From an uncultured Pseudomonadota bacterium (GTDB taxonomy: Bacteria > Pseudomonadota > Alphaproteobacteria > RF32 > CAG-239): 64,000 nt of DNA. Within the stretch, counting starts at the first letter, position 1, and every line of letters starts with the position of its first letter. Below, piece by piece: positions 62,735 to 64,000 of this stretch. A model generated the notes under the pieces. It saw only the letters and a list, made by a program, of their open reading frames with translations, searched no databases and was not told the DNA's origin. Position numbers and translations under genes: made by a program. The stretch lies in NCBI GenBank assembly GCA_902494875.1, contig CABUUO010000007.1, forward strand, positions 41,454 through 105,453, written 5' to 3'.

Positions 62735-63056
62735 TCGTTTTGACCATTACCGCACACAAACAACCATTAGCTAAAACCGAATAACTTTTATAAGCTTAGG
62801 CACAGATTCAGGATGGCGATGAAAGCAAAAGTATTGAATTACAATATATTAGCAAAAAATCAGCTGACAGATTTTAAACACAAAAAGGCACCTAAAAGGT
62901 GCCTTTTATCTTATTGTATTTTTATTTAACCTGCCTACATCATCAAACCAACTACCTGAAATCTTCTCCTTTAAAACTTGCTATGCTTCACAGCTGAAAA
63001 TTCTATTGCTGCTATGCTGCATGAGCTTCTTATAACGTGATTATTTTGGAGATATC
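62735..63056. other. Leader and edge of the element
   Basis: 322 bases, A/T-rich, with no supported ORF. A bidirectional terminator hairpin is at 62882-62911. No copy of the tRNA-Gln 3' tail is visible, so the second attachment site is not identified here. Confidence 0.5.
62882..62911. terminator. Hairpin terminator upstream of the element operon
   Basis: Stem AAAAGGCACCT/AGGTGCCTTTT with loop AAA. It could end a plus-strand or minus-strand transcript. Confidence 0.75.
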
Positions 63057-63181
63057 AAAAAAAATTCCTGTAACACCCCATTATAATCATATTCGGTGTT
63101 CTTCAGGAACTTAACGAGCAGTAAGAACTAAGGTGCTCGGCTCACCGAGGCTGGTAAAAATCATACCAAATTCTCAATGAC
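63057..63181 (-). ncRNA. Candidate small RNA of about 125 nt
   Basis: On the minus strand a promoter is followed by three predicted hairpins: CTCGG/CCGAG with loop TGAG, CGAGCA/TGCTCG, and a terminator stem TTCCTG...AACACC/GGTGTT.CAGGAA ending in eight T. There is no ORF. It matches no RNA family that I recognise. It lies between the autotransporter terminator and the element operon. Confidence 0.65.
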
Positions 63182-63187
63182 GTTTAT

Positions 63188-63216
63188 TGAATATAATAAA
63201 AAAATTTCATTGTCAA
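63188..63216 (-). promoter_or_regulatory. Promoter of the candidate small RNA
   Basis: Minus strand TTGACA, 17-base spacer, TATTCA; the predicted start is near 63181. Confidence 0.6.
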
Positions 63217-63230
63217 GAGAACTTTTAAAA

Positions 63231-63268
63231 GAAAAAAACAGCCTCGAACACAAAATATCCGGGGCTGC
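63231..63268 (-). terminator. Terminator of the autotransporter gene
   Basis: Minus strand stem CAGCCCCG/CGAGGCTG (one G-U pair), followed by seven T. Confidence 0.8.
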
Positions 63269-63289
63269 TTAGTTTGGATGATTTAACGC

Positions 63290-64000
63290 TTAAAATTTAT
63301 ACTTAGCGTTAATCAAACCTGTGTGGTCTTGGTAGTCCTGACGGAATTTGCCTTCATAACCGAACGAGAGTTCGACATTGTCGTTGACTTCCGCGGTTAC
63401 ACCGGCACCAAATTCCATTCCGAAACGGTCAAGGGCTTCACCTTCAACCGCATAAGCTGAACCATTAGCCAAGGTTACGACAGAATTGACGTCATCGTTC
63501 ATCAAGTCGTAGGTGGCGGCAATTCTGGCTTCCGGTTTGATGTTCATACCATTGGACAGCTCAAAGTTTTTGCTGACTTTGGCACCAATGACACCGGTCA
63601 AAATATCGCTGTCGTTGCCGGAGACTTTTTGGTCGGCAGAATCTTTATAAGCGTCCTGTTTAATGTGAACATAACGCAAGCCAGCTTCCGGCGTAATGCC
63701 TAAGCCGTTGATGTTCATATCGTAACCGGTCATTGCCTGCAAACCAAAGGTTTCGACATCGTAGTCTGCTTTGACACCAACTCCGGCGACACTCTTGCTT
63801 TCTTCATAATCAGACCAGCCATAGGTCGCAATACCATTTACATACCAGTTTGACGGTTTATATTCACCATACAGGATGGCAGTATGTGTATCAACATCAG
63901 TATCACGCATGAAACCATCAATATCGGTGTTGGTATAAGCGTAACCAATACCGACCTTAGTATCATCGGTTACAAACTTCTCGGCACCGAAGGCAATACC
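63290..64000 (-). CDS. Autotransporter beta-barrel domain protein (5' partial)
   Basis: The frame is open to the window edge; 236 C-terminal residues are visible. Alternating amphipathic strands (WYVNGIATYGWSDYE, PEAGLRYVHIKQD, VELSFGYEGKFRQDYQ) end with Phe in NAKYKF, the signature of an outer-membrane barrel recognised by BAM. This is the translocator of a type Va secretion protein; the passenger lies beyond the window. The strands carry many Asp/Asn turns. The terminator is 22 bases downstream. Confidence 0.9.
   Translation of the reverse strand, partial: GIAFGAEKFVTDDTKVGIGYAYTNTDIDGFMRDTDVDTHTAILYGEYKPSNWYVNGIATYGWSDYEESKSVAGVGVKADYDVETFGLQAMTGYDMNINGLGITPEAGLRYVHIKQDAYKDSADQKVSGNDSDILTGVIGAKVSKNFELSNGMNIKPEARIAATYDLMNDDVNSVVTLANGSAYAVEGEALDRFGMEFGAGVTAEVNDNVELSFGYEGKFRQDYQDHTGLINAKYKF

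Noticed and set aside
62735..63289. Second tRNA-Gln(UUG) attachment copy at the right edge of the element
   Set aside because: No match to the tRNA 3' tail was found in this stretch, so the right border remains unplaced.
1..64000. CRISPR arrays or insertion sequences
   Set aside because: No regularly spaced short direct repeats, cas genes or DDE transposases were seen; the only recombinases are the two serine recombinases.

Overview
The window reads as a chromosome segment of an alphaproteobacterium, probably an uncultured host-associated (gut-type) lineage. This rests on gene order: pal-cpoB-tilS-ftsH, rplU-rpmA-obgE-rsfS-rlmH, fliL-fliM-DUF6468-motE, a DUF47-Pit pair, and uvrC next to pgsA. 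Base composition is moderate, codons often end in C, hairpin terminators are abundant, and many starts carry a GGAG-type Shine-Dalgarno sequence. No phage structural genes, rRNA or CRISPR array is visible.

Layout. Positions 1-2871 hold a YbhF/YbhS/YbhR-type ABC exporter, cut at its 5' end. Positions 2884-3163 hold tRNA-Gln(CUG) and a duplicated copy of its 3' tail plus terminator. A tiny ORF coupled to a GNAT acetyltransferase follows, then a SUKH-like protein behind a possible HNH-type protein, then aspS. Positions 8237-11941 are a run of five single-gene units on the minus strand, four of them possibly diverged paralogues, each with its own hairpin. After a 760-base stretch without a gene come rnd, an ArsR regulator, xseB-ispA, a DsbA-like protein and DUF47-Pit.

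Positions 18490-23737 encode envelope and pilus functions, including a 1104-residue prepilin-like, PilV-like fibre. Positions 23989-29899 are flagellar genes. uvrB, a carboxylesterase, an unknown protein, the hexapeptide-transferase/glmS pair, the tol-pal/ftsH block and the ribosome/GTPase block follow. Next are a nuclease, a lipoprotein, an acidic 805-residue protein, an EnvZ/OmpR-like pair, pgsA, uvrC, a Na/Ca antiporter, two tiny membrane proteins, a single-chain GlyRS, a HAD phosphatase and a nucleotidyltransferase.

At 58863 a tRNA-Gln(UUG) marks the edge of an integrated element (about 58938-62750) with two serine recombinases, a putative replication protein and a 61-residue ORF. Beyond it lie a candidate small RNA (63057-63181) and the C-terminal barrel of an autotransporter.

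The most interesting signals are non-coding. A family of four elements (39795-39949, 41688-41839, 46121-46293, 50306-50471) each sits at the stop codon of a minus-strand gene. Each has sequence-divergent but self-complementary arms, a covarying apical stem and a repeated half-unit. Others are the structured RNA next to the element, and the cassette-like cluster at 8.2-11.9 kb.
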